A stretch of 64,000 bases of DNA, taken from the NCBI RefSeq assembly GCF_001638985.1, contig NW_017265153.1, positions 307,776 through 371,775 of the forward strand, given 5' to 3'. The translations under genes were made by a program, and so were the position numbers. The notes below the pieces were generated by a model. It was not told the origin of the DNA. It did not search any database and saw only the letters and a list, made by a program, of their open reading frames with translations. Below are positions 61,362 to 64,000 of the stretch, piece by piece; the stretch's first letter is position 1, and the number at the start of each line of letters is the position of its first letter. The stretch is from Phycomyces blakesleeanus NRRL 1555(-) (lineage: Eukaryota > Mucoromycota > Mucoromycetes > Mucorales > Phycomycetaceae).

Positions 61362-63392
61362 CTATTCCTCTTGAGTACGTTTCCATGAGATACGGAAGCC
61401 CTCATATACATTGGTATCCTGCTGATCCACCAACCCCATACTGCGTCCTAAATCATCTTCACCGTCAAATACTAAGGGGCGTGTCTCATCTTGCAAGGGA
61501 CACGTGACCCACAAAGTATCATAGTTAGGGAAATATCCGTCCTCAAGCACCTCAATGCCAACCCTAATTTCTGTTGCACTTGGCTCCATCCATATGACAA
61601 CATCTGCGTAGGCGCCATTTTCGTAATAGATCGTCTTTCCATCATCCTCAAACAAATGAAACTCAGTGCGGGTAGTGTCAGTAGGGTGTGGAAACACCTG
61701 GATTCGACGCTCATCATCCACATCTGCAAATACACTTGACATCACCTTGCCAAAGCACAGGATTGTTCCTGCTTTAACAAAAAGAGGAGATGACGTGTCC
61801 TCGATAAGGGAAGGAACGGTTACAGTGAGACCTTCTTTAGGTACATCATAATAAGTGTTGGTCTGGTAGTGGTACCAGCTAGTATTAGCAGGTAAATAGA
61901 CAGTGCGACTGATCTGGTCTGGTTGGGTCACAGGTGCAATCAAGAGATTTGATCCAACCATAAATTCAAACGACTGGGTGTGGGTATTGGGGTCGTCTTG
62001 GTGGTCATAGAACAGCGGGCGTATCACAGGCTCACATTCATGATGGAAGTATTTGATGTGAAGGGAGTACAGATATGGAATCAGTCTGTAGCGTAATTCG
62101 ATTGAGGCACGGATCAATGGAAGCACCTCTGGATACTAAATAAAGATATACATGTATTAAGATCTACATCCTTAAACTGATATGTATCTCTGTGTGTGTG
62201 TGTTTGTTTAAAGAAATAATAATAACTTACCATCCATGGCTCGGTTATTGTACCGTCTGTATTCCAAGAATGAATGCAAAACCTTGGCCAGAATATAGCC
62301 TGTTGCACCCATCGTACAAACATTTCTGGACTAGGTCGTGGGCCTGCGAATCCACCTACATCATGACCGTATCCTCCAGGCATGATGCTGAGACCAGCCC
62401 CTAAACCCATGGGAATATTATACTCAATTGTGCTCCAGTCTGTGGTATTATCACCACTCCAGGTCTGTGACATCAACTGGTGGCTGAATGGAGTTGCAGA
62501 TCGGGTAATTATGAATGGTCTGTCAATAGGGGCGTGCTTACGAACAGCCTCGTATGATGCTTGCATCATCATCAGTGTCTGATATGGTGTTCCAACTTGA
62601 CGTGCACTGCTATCCCTAGGTGACATTGCAGGAAGACTGAGCCCATGTGGTTGATAAACAGTAGGGTGCATTTCGCACGCATATGTGTTTGAATCATCGA
62701 GTAAAGTAAACTCGTTGTTGTCTAGCCATAATTCATATCCTAGATCTAACAGCCGGGTCTTCAATCGTTCTTGCCAGTACCGATAGCCAACCAGACTCGT
62801 GAAATCAATATAGCTTGCCTCGCCTGCAGTATGCTTTCCTGCGCTCCATTGCCAAAGTGTCGCGGGGTCATTCACATCAGAATTCCATACCAGTCCGTGA
62901 GATACCTTCAGTAAGGTATAGTCTGGATGACTTTTGAGCAGCCATGGTTTTACATTGGCAAATATCCGAATGCCGGCAGATTTGAGATGAGCAGCCAAGC
63001 GTTTAGGATCTGGGAAACGCGTAGGATTCCAGGTAAATACGCACCGATCACCATTTGCATTGACTGTGTAGCCAGATGACAGATGCATGCCATCGCATGG
63101 AATGGAGTGTTCTTTGCACAGGTCAGCAAAAGCCTCTAGTTGCTCTTGAGCATTTTCAGCTTCGGCATATCCCATTGACGATGCAAGATAGCCGAATGCA
63201 TACCGAGGTGGTAGGTGACGAGGGCGTCCCATTAATCCTCCGTAACTCTTTACCACCTTTGATACGGTTGGACCGTACACACGATAGTAGTCTAACGGTC
63301 CTGATGCAGCTTGGTAATAGCTGTATGGTCCCCACATCTATAATTTTTTTAAAAAGAAATGTTTTAAAATCACTATTACTTATTGGTCTGCT

Positions 63393-63423
<31 letters not shown>

Positions 63424-64000
63424 ATTGTACATACAGCATCTATTTCTTGCCCAAGATCAATAGTAGTGTCCGAAAAGTTGTTATAGTATATTCCATGGGC
63501 AGCATTGGACTGTGCTCCAAGTGTGATATAGAATGGACAGAACTTATATAGAGGGTCCTGGGTTCGTGCATCGTAGCCCATACAATCCATGCGTTCCAGC
63601 CTGAAACGACGTCCACTCAAATCAATTTTTCCGGTTTTTTCTCCCAGGCCGTAATAATGATCTCCTTCGGTACGGGTTTGATAATGCCACACTGATTCTG
63701 ATGAAGGGTCATAAGCCAAAGAGCGATTTACCAAGTCCTGTGCAAAGGGAACCGTTTCTCCGGAAGCATACCACACAAGTCTGGGTGGGTGTCGTAGCTT
63801 CAGTTCGATCACTATGCGCAGTTCAGGTGTTTCAATCTCCACCTCTTCTCCGTCGGTACTTTTTGTCAAGGCAAACCGACTCGGTGTCACTACCACCTCC
63901 TTTGATGACACCATGACACCTCCATAACTTCTCCGAGTTGATCTCTCTCTAGGCTTGACTGGCGGCTGGTAGCGCACTCGAATTATATTAGCCGAAACTA
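61362..64000 (-). CDS. Glycoside hydrolase family 31, partial at the window end
   Basis: Retaining alpha-glycosidase (alpha-glucosidase/alpha-xylosidase superfamily). Three exons visible: 64000-63435, 63337-62231 and 62135-61362, about 814 aa. The frame is still open at 64000 (VSANIIRVRYQPPVKP), so the N-terminus is outside. GH31 landmarks are HYYGLGEKTGKIDLSGRRF, PPRYAFGYLASSMGY, the nucleophile motif LWLDNNEF, the acid/base motif WSGDNTTDWST, and IMPGGYGHDVGGFAGPRPSP. The C-terminal beta domains are complete. No signal peptide can be judged. The exact substrate cannot be told from sequence alone. The stop lies 55 bp from that of the Kelch gene, tail to tail, with a (TA)n run between them. 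Confidence 0.93.

Overview
The window is eukaryotic nuclear DNA, most likely from an early-diverging fungus of the Mucoromycota type. The reasons are: intron-rich genes with short GT-AG introns (mostly 47-140 nt), very AT-rich and microsatellite-rich spacers, a fungal chitin synthase, an RNR1, a Cdc25-type RasGEF with SH3, a SUN-like protein, and the large Kelch/F-box/low-complexity families usual in zygomycetes. The lineage is inferred; no rRNA or tRNA gene was seen that could fix it.

Layout. 0.75-2.8 kb (+): low-complexity protein of unknown role. 4.0-6.7 kb (-): ribonucleotide reductase large subunit, with three MluI cell-cycle boxes upstream. 7.9-9.35 kb (-): polyQ/Pro/Ala-rich protein. 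10.5-15.5 kb (-): SH3-RasGEF. 15.5-20.5 kb: gene-poor AT-rich DNA with a possible inverted-repeat element. 20.5-23.5 kb (-): chitin synthase. 23.9-25.5 kb (-): alpha/beta hydrolase of the Eht1/YheT family. 26.45-28.26 kb (+): F-box protein. 28.8-30.65 kb (-): mitochondrial-type NAD(H) kinase. 31.1-32.27 kb (-): SAP30BP/HCNGP. 32.3-36.2 kb: spacer with a decayed IS630/Tc1-like transposase. 36.2-37.2 kb (+): Ser-rich unknown. 37.7-40.9 kb (-): SUN-like ER/nuclear membrane protein. 41.1-42.6 kb (-): TMEM184/OST-alpha family. 44.8-47.9 kb (+): Kelch membrane protein apparently fused to a second membrane module. 49.5-52.1 kb (-): PFK-2/FBPase-2 whose phosphatase histidine is replaced. 52.5-54.9 kb (-): DASS-type dicarboxylate transporter. 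54.9-59.4 kb: spacer with a 29-unit pentanucleotide satellite. 59.4-61.3 kb (+): second Kelch membrane protein. 61.36-64.0 kb (-): GH31 glycosidase, cut by the window end.

The genes do not form one pathway or cluster. Themes are central metabolism and redox (RNR1, NADK, PFK2, carboxylate transport), cell wall and surface (chitin synthase, Kelch proteins, GH31) and signalling (RasGEF). The most distinctive signal is gene architecture. Splicing models worked out by reading frame and conserved protein motifs require four micro-exons (7, 8, 13 and 16 nt) in four different genes and at least three GC-AG introns (a fourth is ambiguous). I rebuilt exon models by hand; lengths quoted are those of models in which all phases agree.
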